From Pseudomonas sp. MWU13-2105 (GTDB lineage Bacteria > Pseudomonadota > Gammaproteobacteria > Pseudomonadales > Pseudomonadaceae): a DNA stretch of 64,000 bases. Location of the stretch: positions 62,001 through 126,000 of the forward strand of contig NZ_JALLIY010000011.1 of the NCBI RefSeq assembly GCF_023242315.1, given 5' to 3'. Below, one piece after another: positions 25,338 to 33,789 of this stretch (position 1 is its first letter; every line of letters starts with the position of its first letter). The notes beneath the pieces were generated by a model. The model did not search any database and had not been told where the DNA came from. It worked only from the letters and a program-made list of their open reading frames with translations. Position numbers and translations under genes: made by a program.

Positions 25338-26267
25338 TCAGCGCTGCGTCCCATCCTCATGCTGCTGCAGGTTGGCCTGGGTCAGGTTGCAACCGGCCGG
25401 CACGCTGCGGGTCAGCCAGACATTGCCGCCGATGGTGGCGCCGCGGCCGATGGTGATCCGCCCGAGGATAGTCGCCCCGGCATAGATCACCACGTCGTCC
25501 TCGACAATCGGGTGACGCGGATGACCTTTCTGCAACTGGCCGTCCTCGTCCGCCGGGAAGCGCTTGGCTCCGAGGGTCACCGCCTGGTAGATGCGCACCC
25601 GCTCGCCGATGATCGCGGTCTCGCCGATCACCACGCCGGTACCATGGTCGATAAAGAAACTGCCGCCGATCTGCGCCCCGGGGTGAATATCGATGCCGGT
25701 GGCCGAGTGGGCGATTTCCGAACTGATCCGCGCCAGCAATGGCAATCCAGCCCGATACAGGTGATGGGCCAGGCGATGATGGATCACCGCGAGAATCCCC
25801 GGGTAGCACAGCAACACTTCATCGACACTGCGCGCCGCCGGGTCGCCGTGGTAGGCCGCGAGGACGTCGGTGTCGAGCAACCGGCGCAACGCCGGCAGGG
25901 CCATGGCGAAGTCCTGGATCAGTTGCACCGCCTTGGCCTGGACCTCGCTGTCCGACTCGCCACCGTGCCGTGCCACGTAACGCAGCTCCAGGCGCGCCTG
26001 GACCAGCAGGGCGTTGAGGGCCGCGTCGAGAGTGTGGCCGACGTAGAAGTCCTCGCTTTCCTCGCGCAGGTCCACCGGTCCCAGGCGCATGGGAAACATC
26101 GCGCCACAGAGCGATTCGAGAATCTCGGCCATGGCCTGGCGCGATGGCAGTTCACGACCGCCCTGTTCGTCGCTGACCCGGCCATTGCGGCTGCGCCACT
26201 CATCCCGGGCGCTGCGCAACTGGCCGACGATGGTCTGTAGTTGCCAATGGCTGGAACGCTCGCTCAC
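25338..26267 (-). CDS. epsC: serine O-acetyltransferase EpsC
   Basis: 309-residue serine acetyltransferase making O-acetyl-L-serine, the carbon acceptor for sulfide in cysteine synthesis. The start is taken as GTG at 26267 (SERSSHWQLQ follows) because GGAG precedes it and the upstream frame is poor. The N-terminal helical domain (about 1-190) is followed by left-handed beta-helix hexapeptide repeats (IDIHPGAQIGGSFFIDHG, TGVVIGETAIIGERV, IYAGATILGRITIGRG). The catalytic His/Asp pair is in the FIDHGTG and PGAQIG region. It lies next to the dcyD-tcy cysteine/cystine genes, transcribed divergently. Confidence 0.9.
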   Translation of the reverse strand: MSERSSHWQLQTIVGQLRSARDEWRSRNGRVSDEQGGRELPSRQAMAEILESLCGAMFPMRLGPVDLREESEDFYVGHTLDAALNALLVQARLELRYVARHGGESDSEVQAKAVQLIQDFAMALPALRRLLDTDVLAAYHGDPAARSVDEVLLCYPGILAVIHHRLAHHLYRAGLPLLARISSEIAHSATGIDIHPGAQIGGSFFIDHGTGVVIGETAIIGERVRIYQAVTLGAKRFPADEDGQLQKGHPRHPIVEDDVVIYAGATILGRITIGRGATIGGNVWLTRSVPAGCNLTQANLQQHEDGTQR

Positions 26268-26458
26268 GATCAAATCTCCGACGGGACGACCGGCCCATCG
26301 GGTCGTCTGAATGACTTCCACTTTACGGCACCGACACAAACGGTAATTAAGAACGAATGGTGCTTTACTCAGAACTTTCCGGCATAAGCGAATGACAGTT
26401 GCCTGGGGAAAAGTCGCTGCCTATAGTCCAGGCATCTCCTACAGTCAGCTCGGACCCC

Positions 26459-27451
26459 ATGATCAAACAACAGCTTGCCCGTTTTAACCGTCTGGAACTC
26501 CTGGCCCAGGCCACGCCTCTGGAAAAGCTCGAACGCCTGTCGGCGTGGGTGGGCCGTGATATCTACATCAAGCGTGATGACCTGACGCCCCTGGCCCTGG
26601 GTGGCAACAAGCTGCGCAAGCTGGAATACCTGGGCGCCGATGCCCTGGCGGTCGGCGCCGATACGCTGATCACCGCCGGTGCCATCCAGTCCAACCATGT
26701 GCGCCAGACCGCAGCCCTGGCGGCCCGTCTCGGACTGGGTTGCGTGGCCTTGCTGGAAAACCCCATCGGCACCGCGGACGCCAACTACCTGGGCAACGGT
26801 AACCGCCTTTTGCTCGACCTGTTCGACGCCCGGGTCGAGTTGGTGGACAACCTGGACAATGCCGACGAGCAGCTGCAGGCCCTGGCCGAGCGCCTGCGCG
26901 GCAACGGCAAGAAGCCCTATCTGGTGCCGATCGGCGGTTCCAATGCCCTGGGTGCGTTGGGTTATGTGCGGGCCGGCTTCGAGCTGGCGGCGCAGATCGA
27001 AGACAGTGGGCTGGCATTTGCCGCGGTGGTGCTGGCTTCCGGCAGTGCCGGCACCCACAGCGGCCTGGGCCTGGCCCTGAGCGAAGCGCTGCCGGGCTTG
27101 CCGGTGGTCGGCGTGACGGTATCGCGTAGCGACGAGGCGCAGCGGCCGAAGGTGCAGGGCCTGGCCGAGCGCACGGCCGAGTTGCTGGGTGTGCCGCTGC
27201 CCGCCAGCTTCAAGGTCGAGCTCTGGGACGAATATTTCGCGCCCCGTTATGGCGAGCCGAACGCCGGGACCCTGGCGGCGGTCAAGCTGCTGGCCAGCCA
27301 GGAAGGCATCCTGCTCGACCCGGTCTACACCGGCAAGGCCATGGCCGGGCTGCTCGACGGCATCGGTCGCCAGCGTTTCGAGGACGGTCCGCTCATCTTC
27401 CTGCACACCGGCGGGGCGCCGGCATTGTTCGCCTACAACGCTATGCTGTAA
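26459..27451 (+). CDS. dcyD: D-cysteine desulfhydrase
   Basis: 330-residue PLP enzyme of the ACC deaminase/D-cysteine desulfhydrase family, converting D-cysteine to pyruvate, ammonia and sulfide. The PLP lysine is K51 in LGGNKLRKLEYL; AGAIQSNHVRQTAA and ASGSAGTHSGL bind the substrate and phosphate. The start is the ATG at 26459, giving the family length; the open frame from 26399 is not needed. It is followed by the cystine importer genes, as in the enteric tcyJ-tcyLN-dcyD group. Its likely role is sulfur release from D-cysteine or detoxification. Confidence 0.92.
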   Translation: MIKQQLARFNRLELLAQATPLEKLERLSAWVGRDIYIKRDDLTPLALGGNKLRKLEYLGADALAVGADTLITAGAIQSNHVRQTAALAARLGLGCVALLENPIGTADANYLGNGNRLLLDLFDARVELVDNLDNADEQLQALAERLRGNGKKPYLVPIGGSNALGALGYVRAGFELAAQIEDSGLAFAAVVLASGSAGTHSGLGLALSEALPGLPVVGVTVSRSDEAQRPKVQGLAERTAELLGVPLPASFKVELWDEYFAPRYGEPNAGTLAAVKLLASQEGILLDPVYTGKAMAGLLDGIGRQRFEDGPLIFLHTGGAPALFAYNAML

Positions 27452-27487
27452 CCCGATCCTGAGCGTGAGCCTTGCATCGCCTGGTCG

Positions 27488-27526
27488 GGCCTCATCGCGG
27501 GCAAGCCCGGCTCCCACAAGAGGCGG
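27488..27526. repeat. single REP arm after dcyD
   Basis: CATCGCGGGCAAGCCCGGCTC followed by CCACAAGAGG is one REP copy without an inverted partner. Such single arms usually derive from decayed pairs. Confidence 0.6.
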
Positions 27527-27539
27527 GCAGTCCGACATC

Positions 27540-27615
27540 AATTGGGGGGCAGTAGGTAATAGAATAGAATATACAAATAGTTTTTTATTATTTTATAGAA
27601 TATTAAGCGCTCGCT
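27540..27615 (+). promoter_or_regulatory. AT-rich promoter region of tcyJLN
   Basis: About 70 bases of strongly AT-rich sequence including TTTTATAGAATATTAAG. It is followed about 120 bases later by the tcyJ ATG. It is comparable in composition to the regions upstream of oscA, ssuE, lsfA and tauA. Sulfur control is inferred. Confidence 0.4.
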
Positions 27616-27735
27616 ATAGTCGCGGCGCAGGCGATTTGGCGCGAGACGCCGGCGCCGCTTTAAGGCAGGATTGACGCTGCTCTCCAGAGCGTCAGTTTCG
27701 CGTTCCTTCCCATAAGAAAACACACGGGGCTCGTC

Positions 27736-28533
27736 ATGAATATTTCCGCATTTCGCAAGCGTCTGCTGGTCGGCAGCCTGGGGCTGGTCCTCGGTGCCGG
27801 ACTGCTTGGCCAGGCCTTTGCCGGTGAGCAGCTGGACAACATCAAGAAGGCCGGCGTCATCAACGTCGGCCTGGAAGGCACCTACCCGCCGTTCAGCTTC
27901 ATCGGTGCCGACGGCAAGCTGGCCGGCTTCGAGGTCGAGTTCTCCGACGCCCTGGCGAAAAAGCTGGGGGTGAAGGTCAAGCTGCAACCGACCAAGTGGG
28001 ACGGGATTCTCGCCGCCCTGGAGTCCAAGCGCCTGGACGCGGTGATCAACCAGGTGACCATCTCCGAAGAGCGCAAGAAGAAGTATGACTTCTCCGAGCC
28101 CTATACCGTTTCTGGTATCCAGGCCCTGGTGCAGAAGAAGGACGCCGACAAGTTCAAGACCGCCCAGGATCTGGCGGGTCACAAGGTCGGTGTCGGCCTG
28201 GGCACCAACTATGAACAATGGCTCAAGGACAATGTGCCGAAAGCCATCATCAAGACCTATGACGATGATCCGACCAAATACCAGGACCTGCGCGTAGGTC
28301 GTATCGACGCGATTCTGGTGGACCGCCTGGCGGCCTTCGAACTGATCAAGAAGACCAACGATACCCTGGCCGTCTCCGGCGAACCCTTCTCCCGCCAGGA
28401 AGCTGGTATCGCCCTGCGCAAAGGCGAACCCGAGTTGCTGGCTGCGGTGAACAAGGCCATCGACGAACTGCGCGCCGACGGCACCTTGAAGAAGCTGTCG
28501 GAAAAGTACTTCAACGCTGACGTCACTCAATAA
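27736..28533 (+). CDS. tcyJ: cystine ABC transporter substrate-binding protein TcyJ (FliY)
   Basis: 265-residue periplasmic amino-acid-binding protein. It has a signal peptide (MNISAFRKRLLVGSLGLVLGAGLLGQAFA, cleavage near residue 29). SBP_bac_3 signatures are VGLEGTYPPFSF, GFEVEFSDALAKKLG, WDGILAALESKRLDAVINQVTI and GVGLGTNYEQWLK. The close match in order and neighbours to enteric FliY/TcyJ supports cystine as ligand. The stop overlaps the ATG of tcyL by one base. Confidence 0.92.
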   Translation: MNISAFRKRLLVGSLGLVLGAGLLGQAFAGEQLDNIKKAGVINVGLEGTYPPFSFIGADGKLAGFEVEFSDALAKKLGVKVKLQPTKWDGILAALESKRLDAVINQVTISEERKKKYDFSEPYTVSGIQALVQKKDADKFKTAQDLAGHKVGVGLGTNYEQWLKDNVPKAIIKTYDDDPTKYQDLRVGRIDAILVDRLAAFELIKKTNDTLAVSGEPFSRQEAGIALRKGEPELLAAVNKAIDELRADGTLKKLSEKYFNADVTQ

Positions 28534-29198
28534 TGGAAGCAGCTTTTCAGCTTGCGTTCGACTCCGCGCCCTTTCTGCTCCAGGGCGCGTACTACACGGT
28601 CATCCTCAGCCTGGGTGGAATGTTCTTCGGTTTGCTGCTGGGCTTCGGCCTGGCCTTGATGCGCCTGTCGCGCTTCAAGACGGTGAGCTGGATCGCCAGG
28701 GTCTATGTGTCGTTCTTTCGCGGCACGCCCCTGCTGGTCCAACTGTTCGTGATCTATTACGGACTGCCGCAGATGGGCATCGAGCTGGATCCGCTGCCCG
28801 CCGCGTTGATCGGCTTCTCGCTGAACATGGCGGCCTACGCCTGTGAAATCCTCCGGGCCGCGATCAGTTCCATCGAGCGTGGCCAGTGGGAAGCGGCGGC
28901 GAGCATCGGCATGTCACGGGCGCAGACCCTGCGCCGGGCGATCCTGCCGCAAGCCGCGCGCACGGCCCTTCCGCCGTTGGGCAACAGTTTCATTTCCCTG
29001 GTCAAGGACACGGCGTTGGCTGCGACCATCCAGGTCCCGGAACTGTTCCGCCAGGCCCAGCTGATTACTGCCCGGACCTTTGAAATTTTCACCATGTATC
29101 TTGCCGCCGCCCTGATCTACTGGGTCCTTGCCAGCCTGCTCGCGCACTTGCAGAACCGTCTGGAAGAGCGGGTCAATCGGCATGACCAGGAGTCTTGA
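28533..29198 (+). CDS. tcyL: cystine ABC transporter permease TcyL (YecS)
   Basis: 221-residue polar-amino-acid-type permease with about five helices. The coupling loop is EAAASIGMSRAQTLRRAILPQAARTALPPLGN. The signature RVYVSFFRGTPLLVQLFVIYYGLPQ is typical of HisMQ-type subunits. It overlaps the tcyJ stop and is followed within 5 bases by tcyN, so it is translationally coupled. Confidence 0.93.
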   Translation: MEAAFQLAFDSAPFLLQGAYYTVILSLGGMFFGLLLGFGLALMRLSRFKTVSWIARVYVSFFRGTPLLVQLFVIYYGLPQMGIELDPLPAALIGFSLNMAAYACEILRAAISSIERGQWEAAASIGMSRAQTLRRAILPQAARTALPPLGNSFISLVKDTALAATIQVPELFRQAQLITARTFEIFTMYLAAALIYWVLASLLAHLQNRLEERVNRHDQES

Positions 29199-29202
29199 CA
29201 GC

Positions 29203-29952
29203 ATGATTGTGGTTGAAAAACTGACCAAGCAATTCAACGGGCAGACCGTGCTCAACGGCATCGACCTGACGGTCGAGGCTGGCGAGGTGATCGCTATCAT
29301 CGGTCCGAGCGGCTCCGGCAAGACCACCTTCCTGCGCTGCCTGAATTTCCTCGAGGAACCCAGCAGCGGCCGGATCAAGGTCGGCGACATCGAAATCGAT
29401 GGCAGCCGTCCGCTGAACCAGCAACTGGGCCTGGTGCGCAAGTTGCGCCAGCAGGTTGGCTTCGTGTTCCAGAACTTCAACCTGTTTCCCCACCGCACGG
29501 CGTTGGAGAACGTTATCGAAGGCCCGCTGGTGGTCAAGAAGACCCCGCGTGACCAGGCCCTGGTCCTGGGCCGCAAGCTGCTGGCCAAGGTCGGCCTGGC
29601 AGGCAAGGAAGACGCCTACCCGCGGCGGCTGTCCGGTGGTCAGCAACAACGGGTGGCGATTGCCCGGGCACTGGCGATGGAGCCAGAGGTGATCCTCTTC
29701 GACGAGCCGACTTCGGCCCTCGATCCTGAGCTGGTGGGTGAAGTACTGGCAACCATTCGTGGCCTGGCCGAAGAAAAACGCACCATGGTCATTGTCACTC
29801 ACGAAATGGGTTTTGCCCGGGATGTGGCCAATCGGGTGATCTTTTTCGACAAGGGTGTGATCGTCGAGCAAGGCGAAGCCAAGGCGTTGTTTGCCAATCC
29901 CAAGGAAGAGCGCACCCGGCAGTTTCTCAGTAAGTTTCTCGGTAATACGTAG
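29203..29952 (+). CDS. tcyN: cystine ABC transporter ATP-binding protein TcyN (YecC)
   Basis: 249-residue ATPase. The start at 29203 (MIVVEKLTKQFNG) follows AGGAG at 29188-29192; an ATG at 29182 would add seven residues. Walker A is GPSGSGKT, the signature is LSGGQQQRVAIARAL, Walker B is VILFDEPTSALDP, and the H-loop is VTHEMGFARDVANR. It completes the importer. A 7-bp hairpin (29975-29995) follows the stop and may end the transcript. Confidence 0.93.
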   Translation: MIVVEKLTKQFNGQTVLNGIDLTVEAGEVIAIIGPSGSGKTTFLRCLNFLEEPSSGRIKVGDIEIDGSRPLNQQLGLVRKLRQQVGFVFQNFNLFPHRTALENVIEGPLVVKKTPRDQALVLGRKLLAKVGLAGKEDAYPRRLSGGQQQRVAIARALAMEPEVILFDEPTSALDPELVGEVLATIRGLAEEKRTMVIVTHEMGFARDVANRVIFFDKGVIVEQGEAKALFANPKEERTRQFLSKFLGNT

Positions 29953-30363
29953 GACACTTCTTTGATAAATAAGGCGTACTCAGGGAATGAGTACGAGGCT
30001 TTCAAATAGTTGTTTTATTCAGTCCCGGTATTAATGGCCGGGTATCGCCTTTCCTCTGCTTCTTCTTTCACGTTAACGACTGCGAAAGTAGGAAGCGTCC
30101 GAATTCCCGGACGATCCCCGCCATGACCGCTTAATGGCTTGACACCTTCCCGGCAAAACTCTTAGCTGCACTTCACAACCTGCACGACGTTATCAGGACT
30201 GTATGCACCTTTCGGCCAACTGTTCGCCGGACTGCGCGTGCGCCTTCCAGAATGTTCGACGGTAAGGACGCCTATTGAGGTTCAAGGACAACGGTTGTTC
30301 ATGCGGCCCAGGCCTGCGCCTGCACGTTGGACTTTTCGTCACCCTACAAAAAAGGATTTTTTC
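29953..30363. other. 411-base intergenic region after tcyN
   Basis: No gene is evident. CGTACTC and GAGTACG form a perfect 7-bp hairpin (29975-29995) followed by a T-containing stretch, a weak terminator candidate. A second small hairpin, CGTCCG/CGGACG, lies at 30096-30113. The last bases carry AAGGA ahead of the ATG at 30364. Confidence 0.45.
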
Positions 30364-31119
30364 ATGACTCATTTTCAGGAAACCCCGCGCCTGGCTCCGC
30401 CTGTCGTCCCCCAGGCCCATGCGCGTGGTATCGGCCTGTTGGCCGCCGCGCAGTTGTCGATTGTCATCCGACCCTATGTCGGCATGGATGAGGGCGACCT
30501 GATCGAGTTGTTCTGGGACGGTTGTTATGTGACCGCCCGGCAGGTGTCGGCGAACGAGGTGGGCCAGTCGCTGAGTTTGCGGGTGCCGGAGAGCTTTGTG
30601 CTGGATGGGATGGCGCGGGTTCACTATCGGGTCCTGCGGGTGGGCAGCGCCGGCGCCTGTTCGCGTCGGTTGCAGGTGCCGGTCAAGCTCGCATGCCCGG
30701 GCGGTCAGCCCTTCGGTGAGGAAAACCAGGGGTTGGCGCCCTTGATCATTCCCGCGCCGATCCAGCGCTATGGGGTCAACCCCAGCCAGATGCGCCGGGG
30801 CGTGCCGCTGACCCTGGCGCCCTATCTGAACATGGCCGCCGAGGACGAAATCACCCTGCTCTGGGGCGATGTGCGCCTCGACCTGCCCAAGCTCGCGGGA
30901 GAGGACATCGGCAAGCCGGTCAGGGTCTTCGTACCCCCGGCGGTCATCCAGGAAGCCGGTGAAGACAGTGGCCTGGACCTGACCTACTGCGTGATCGACC
31001 GGGTCGGCAACAACTCCCGTTGGGCGCCGGCGCGGCGGCTCAGGGTGGGGAGCGCCCGGCATTACATCAGGGCACCGCGCCCGGTTTTTGCCAAGCTCGC
31101 CCAACCCTGCCGGGGCTGA
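30364..31119 (+). CDS. hypothetical protein with two tandem beta-rich repeats
   Basis: 251-residue protein without signal peptide. The start at 30364 (MTHFQETPRLAPP) has AAGGA upstream; the frame opens earlier at 30238. Two similar units are visible. Unit one is about residues 30-115, with RPYVGMDEGDLIELFWDG, then VGQSLSLRVPESFV, then HYRVLRVGSAGACSRRLQV. Unit two is about 145-235, with APYLNMAAEDEITLLWGD, then IGKPVRVFVPPAVI, then TYCVIDRVGNNSRWAPARRL. The pattern resembles Ig-like repeats found in multiples in large Pseudomonas surface proteins. I do not recognise a characterised function. It is flanked by sulfur genes but may be unrelated. Confidence 0.75.
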   Translation: MTHFQETPRLAPPVVPQAHARGIGLLAAAQLSIVIRPYVGMDEGDLIELFWDGCYVTARQVSANEVGQSLSLRVPESFVLDGMARVHYRVLRVGSAGACSRRLQVPVKLACPGGQPFGEENQGLAPLIIPAPIQRYGVNPSQMRRGVPLTLAPYLNMAAEDEITLLWGDVRLDLPKLAGEDIGKPVRVFVPPAVIQEAGEDSGLDLTYCVIDRVGNNSRWAPARRLRVGSARHYIRAPRPVFAKLAQPCRG

Positions 31120-31134
31120 GAGCCTGACCTTCTA

Positions 31135-31200
31135 TGCATATTCCTAAAGGGTAGTTTATTTAATTTTTATACGCGTTTAGGGTATATAAACCGGACCACC
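31135..31200 (+). promoter_or_regulatory. AT-rich promoter region of the SfnB operon
   Basis: An AT-rich stretch contains two related blocks, CTAAAGGGTAGTTTAT and GTTTAGGGTATATAAAC. It precedes the first SfnB-like gene by about 130 bases. Sulfur-starvation control is inferred from composition and gene content. Confidence 0.4.
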
Positions 31201-31330
31201 GGACTTGTTTGATTTCGCTGGCATCGCGCCTTCGCGATGCTTCCAAACAGAGATGAGGACGGTATGGTCAGGAACACAATCACCCTTGTGCGGATCGCCA
31301 GGGCATTGCGCACGCCACGGAGTGGCGTTG

Positions 31331-32572
31331 ATGTCTAACTTGCATGAAGCACAGGTCCGGAGCGACCTGGATATTGCCCCGTTGCTGCTGCCGGCGCGGG
31401 TGCTGCGCAATGATGCCGAAGCCCTGCAGGCCGCCCGTGAGCTGGCCGAGGCGGCCCGTTTGCAGGCTGCGGGCCGCGACCGTCAGCGCAGGTTGCCCTG
31501 GGCCGAGATCGAGCAGTTCACCCGCAGCGGCCTGGGCAGCATCACGATTCCCCGTGAGTACGGCGGTCCGCAGGTCTCATTTGTCACCGTGGCCGAAGTC
31601 TTCGCGATCATTTCTGCCGCCGACCCGGCTCTCGGACAGATTCCGCAGAACCAGTTCGGCATTCTTCAGTTGCTGCTGGGCACCGCTACCGAACGCCAGA
31701 AAAAGCAGCTGTTCCAGAGCGTGCTGGAGGGCTGGCGCATCGGCAATGCTGGGCCTGAGCGCGCTACGAAAAACACCCTGGAACTCAAGACCCGGATCAC
31801 TGCCGACGGTGACGGGTTTGTCATCAGCGGCCAGAAGTTCTATTCCACCGGCGCCCTGTTTGCCCACTGGGTGGCGGTCAAGGCGATCAACGACGAAGGG
31901 CGCCAGGTCATGGCCTTTGTCCGGCGTGGTACGCCGGGCTTGCGCATCGTCGACGACTGGTCGGGCTTTGGTCAGCGCACCACCGCCAGCGGCACTGTAT
32001 TGCTGAACCAGGTGCGGGTGGAAGCGGAAGACGTAGTGGACAACTGGCGCCAGGGCGAGGTACCGAATATCCAGGGCGCGTTCTCGCAACTGATCCAGGC
32101 CGCCATCGACGCGGGTATCGCCCGTGGGGCCATCGACGACAGCATCGCCTTTGTCCGCGAACGTTCGCGGCCCTGGGTCGATGCCAAGGTCGAGCGCGCC
32201 AGTGACGATCTCTACGTGATTGCCGATATCGGCAAATTGAAAATCGAACTGCACGCCGCCGAGGCGCTGTTGCGCAAGGCCGGGCAAGTGCTTGACCAGG
32301 TCAGCGCCAGGCCGGTGGATGCGGCCTCTGCTGCGCGGGCCTCGATTGCCGTGGCCGAGGCCAAGGTCCTCACCACCGAAATCGCCCTGCTCGCCAGCGA
32401 GAAGCTGTTCGAGTTGGCCGGAAGCCGCGCCACCCTGGCCGAATTCAACCTCGACCGGCACTGGCGCAACGCCCGGGTACACACCCTGCACGACCCGGTG
32501 CGCTGGAAATATCACGCCGTGGGCGCCTATCACCTGAACGGCAGTTTGCCGGCCCGGCATTCCTGGATTTGA
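31331..32572 (+). CDS. SfnB-family (DszC-like) sulfur acquisition oxidoreductase, copy 1
   Basis: 413-residue flavin enzyme with an acyl-CoA-dehydrogenase fold, in the SfnB family to which DszC sulfur monooxygenase is related. The start at 31331 (MSNLHEAQVRSDL) has GGAG 8 bases upstream. The N-terminal helical domain (about 20-140) includes TIPREYGGPQVSF and IPQNQFG; the middle beta domain includes FYSTGALFAHW and DDWSGFGQRTTASG; the C-terminal helical domain ends HWRNARVHTLHDPVRWKYHAVG. Such enzymes usually use reduced FMN from a separate reductase. It forms an operon with copy 2 (24 bases apart) and the DszA-like gene. The substrate is unknown. Confidence 0.88.
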   Translation: MSNLHEAQVRSDLDIAPLLLPARVLRNDAEALQAARELAEAARLQAAGRDRQRRLPWAEIEQFTRSGLGSITIPREYGGPQVSFVTVAEVFAIISAADPALGQIPQNQFGILQLLLGTATERQKKQLFQSVLEGWRIGNAGPERATKNTLELKTRITADGDGFVISGQKFYSTGALFAHWVAVKAINDEGRQVMAFVRRGTPGLRIVDDWSGFGQRTTASGTVLLNQVRVEAEDVVDNWRQGEVPNIQGAFSQLIQAAIDAGIARGAIDDSIAFVRERSRPWVDAKVERASDDLYVIADIGKLKIELHAAEALLRKAGQVLDQVSARPVDAASAARASIAVAEAKVLTTEIALLASEKLFELAGSRATLAEFNLDRHWRNARVHTLHDPVRWKYHAVGAYHLNGSLPARHSWI

Positions 32573-32595
32573 CGACCAGACCTCTGGAGAAACAC

Positions 32596-33789
32596 ATGAC
32601 TATTTCTCACCACGTCGCCATCATCAGCAGCGACGAGCAAGCCCTGATCGTGGCCAGCGACCTGGCCGAAGACTTCAAGCGCGACAGCATCCTGCGCGAC
32701 CGCGAACGGCGTCTGCCACTGGCGGAACTGGAGGTGTTTTCCCGCTCCGGCCTCTGGGGCATCAGCGTGCCGAAAACCTACGGCGGTGCCGGTGTGTCCA
32801 ACGTGACCCTGGCCAAGGTCACGCAACTGATCGCCGAGGCCGATGCGTCCCTGGGACAGATTCCACAGAACCATTTCTATGCCCTGGAAGTGCTGCGGGT
32901 CAACGGCAGCGAGGCGCAGAAACAACGCCTGTACGCGGAGGTGCTCGCCGGTCGGCGCTTTGGCAATGCCCTGGCCGAACTGGGCACCAAGACCGCCCAC
33001 GACCGTGTCACCAGCCTGCGCCGGGACGGCGACGGTTATCGCATCAACGGCCGCAAGTTCTACGCCACGGGGGCCTTGTATGCCCAGCGCATTCCGACCT
33101 CGGTGGTGGATGAACAGGGTGTCCAGCAGTTGGCCTTCGTGCCGCGTGACAGCGCCGGCCTGAACGTCATCGACGACTGGAGCGGTTTTGGCCAGCGCAC
33201 CACCGGCAGCGGTTCGGTGGTGTTCGAGGACGTGTATGTCGCCGCCGAAGACGTGATCCCCTTTCAGACTGCCTTCGAGCGTCCGACCCCGGTCGGTCCG
33301 CTGGCGCAGATCCTTCATGCGGCCATTGACACCGGAATTGCCCGCGCCGCCTATGAGGACACCCTGCACTTTGTCCGCACCCGCACGCGTCCCTGGATCG
33401 ATGCCGGCAGCGACAAGGCGACTGAAGACCCGTTGACCCTCAAGAGCATCGGCCACCTGAGCATTCGCCTGCACGCCGCCGAGGCCTTGCTGGAGCGGGC
33501 CGGCGAATACCTCGACCGGGCCCAGGCCGAGACCAATACCGAGAGCGTGGCGGCGGCCTCGATTGCCGTCGCCGAAGTGCGGGCCATCAGCAGCGAAATC
33601 TCCCTGGCCGCCGGCAGCAGCCTGTTCGAACTGGCCGGCAGCCAGGCGACCCTGGCCGAGCACGGGCTCGACCGTCACTGGCGCAATGCGCGGGTGCACA
33701 CCCTGCACGACCCGGTGCGCTGGAAGTACCACGCGGTGGGCAACTACTACCTCAACGCGGAAAACCCGCCGCTGCGGGGGACCATCTGA
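32596..33789 (+). CDS. SfnB-family (DszC-like) sulfur acquisition oxidoreductase, copy 2
   Basis: 397-residue paralogue of the preceding gene. The ATG at 32596 follows GGAG by 6 bases; an upstream TTG is not needed. It shares the fold, the IPQNHFYALEVL, FYATGALYAQR and DDWSGFGQRTTGSG segments, and an almost identical C-terminus (HWRNARVHTLHDPVRWKYHAVG), indicating tandem duplication. The stop overlaps the ATG of the DszA-like gene by one base. The two copies differ through the substrate-proximal middle region, so they may act on different oxidation states or substrates. This is inference. Confidence 0.88.
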   Translation: MTISHHVAIISSDEQALIVASDLAEDFKRDSILRDRERRLPLAELEVFSRSGLWGISVPKTYGGAGVSNVTLAKVTQLIAEADASLGQIPQNHFYALEVLRVNGSEAQKQRLYAEVLAGRRFGNALAELGTKTAHDRVTSLRRDGDGYRINGRKFYATGALYAQRIPTSVVDEQGVQQLAFVPRDSAGLNVIDDWSGFGQRTTGSGSVVFEDVYVAAEDVIPFQTAFERPTPVGPLAQILHAAIDTGIARAAYEDTLHFVRTRTRPWIDAGSDKATEDPLTLKSIGHLSIRLHAAEALLERAGEYLDRAQAETNTESVAAASIAVAEVRAISSEISLAAGSSLFELAGSQATLAEHGLDRHWRNARVHTLHDPVRWKYHAVGNYYLNAENPPLRGTI

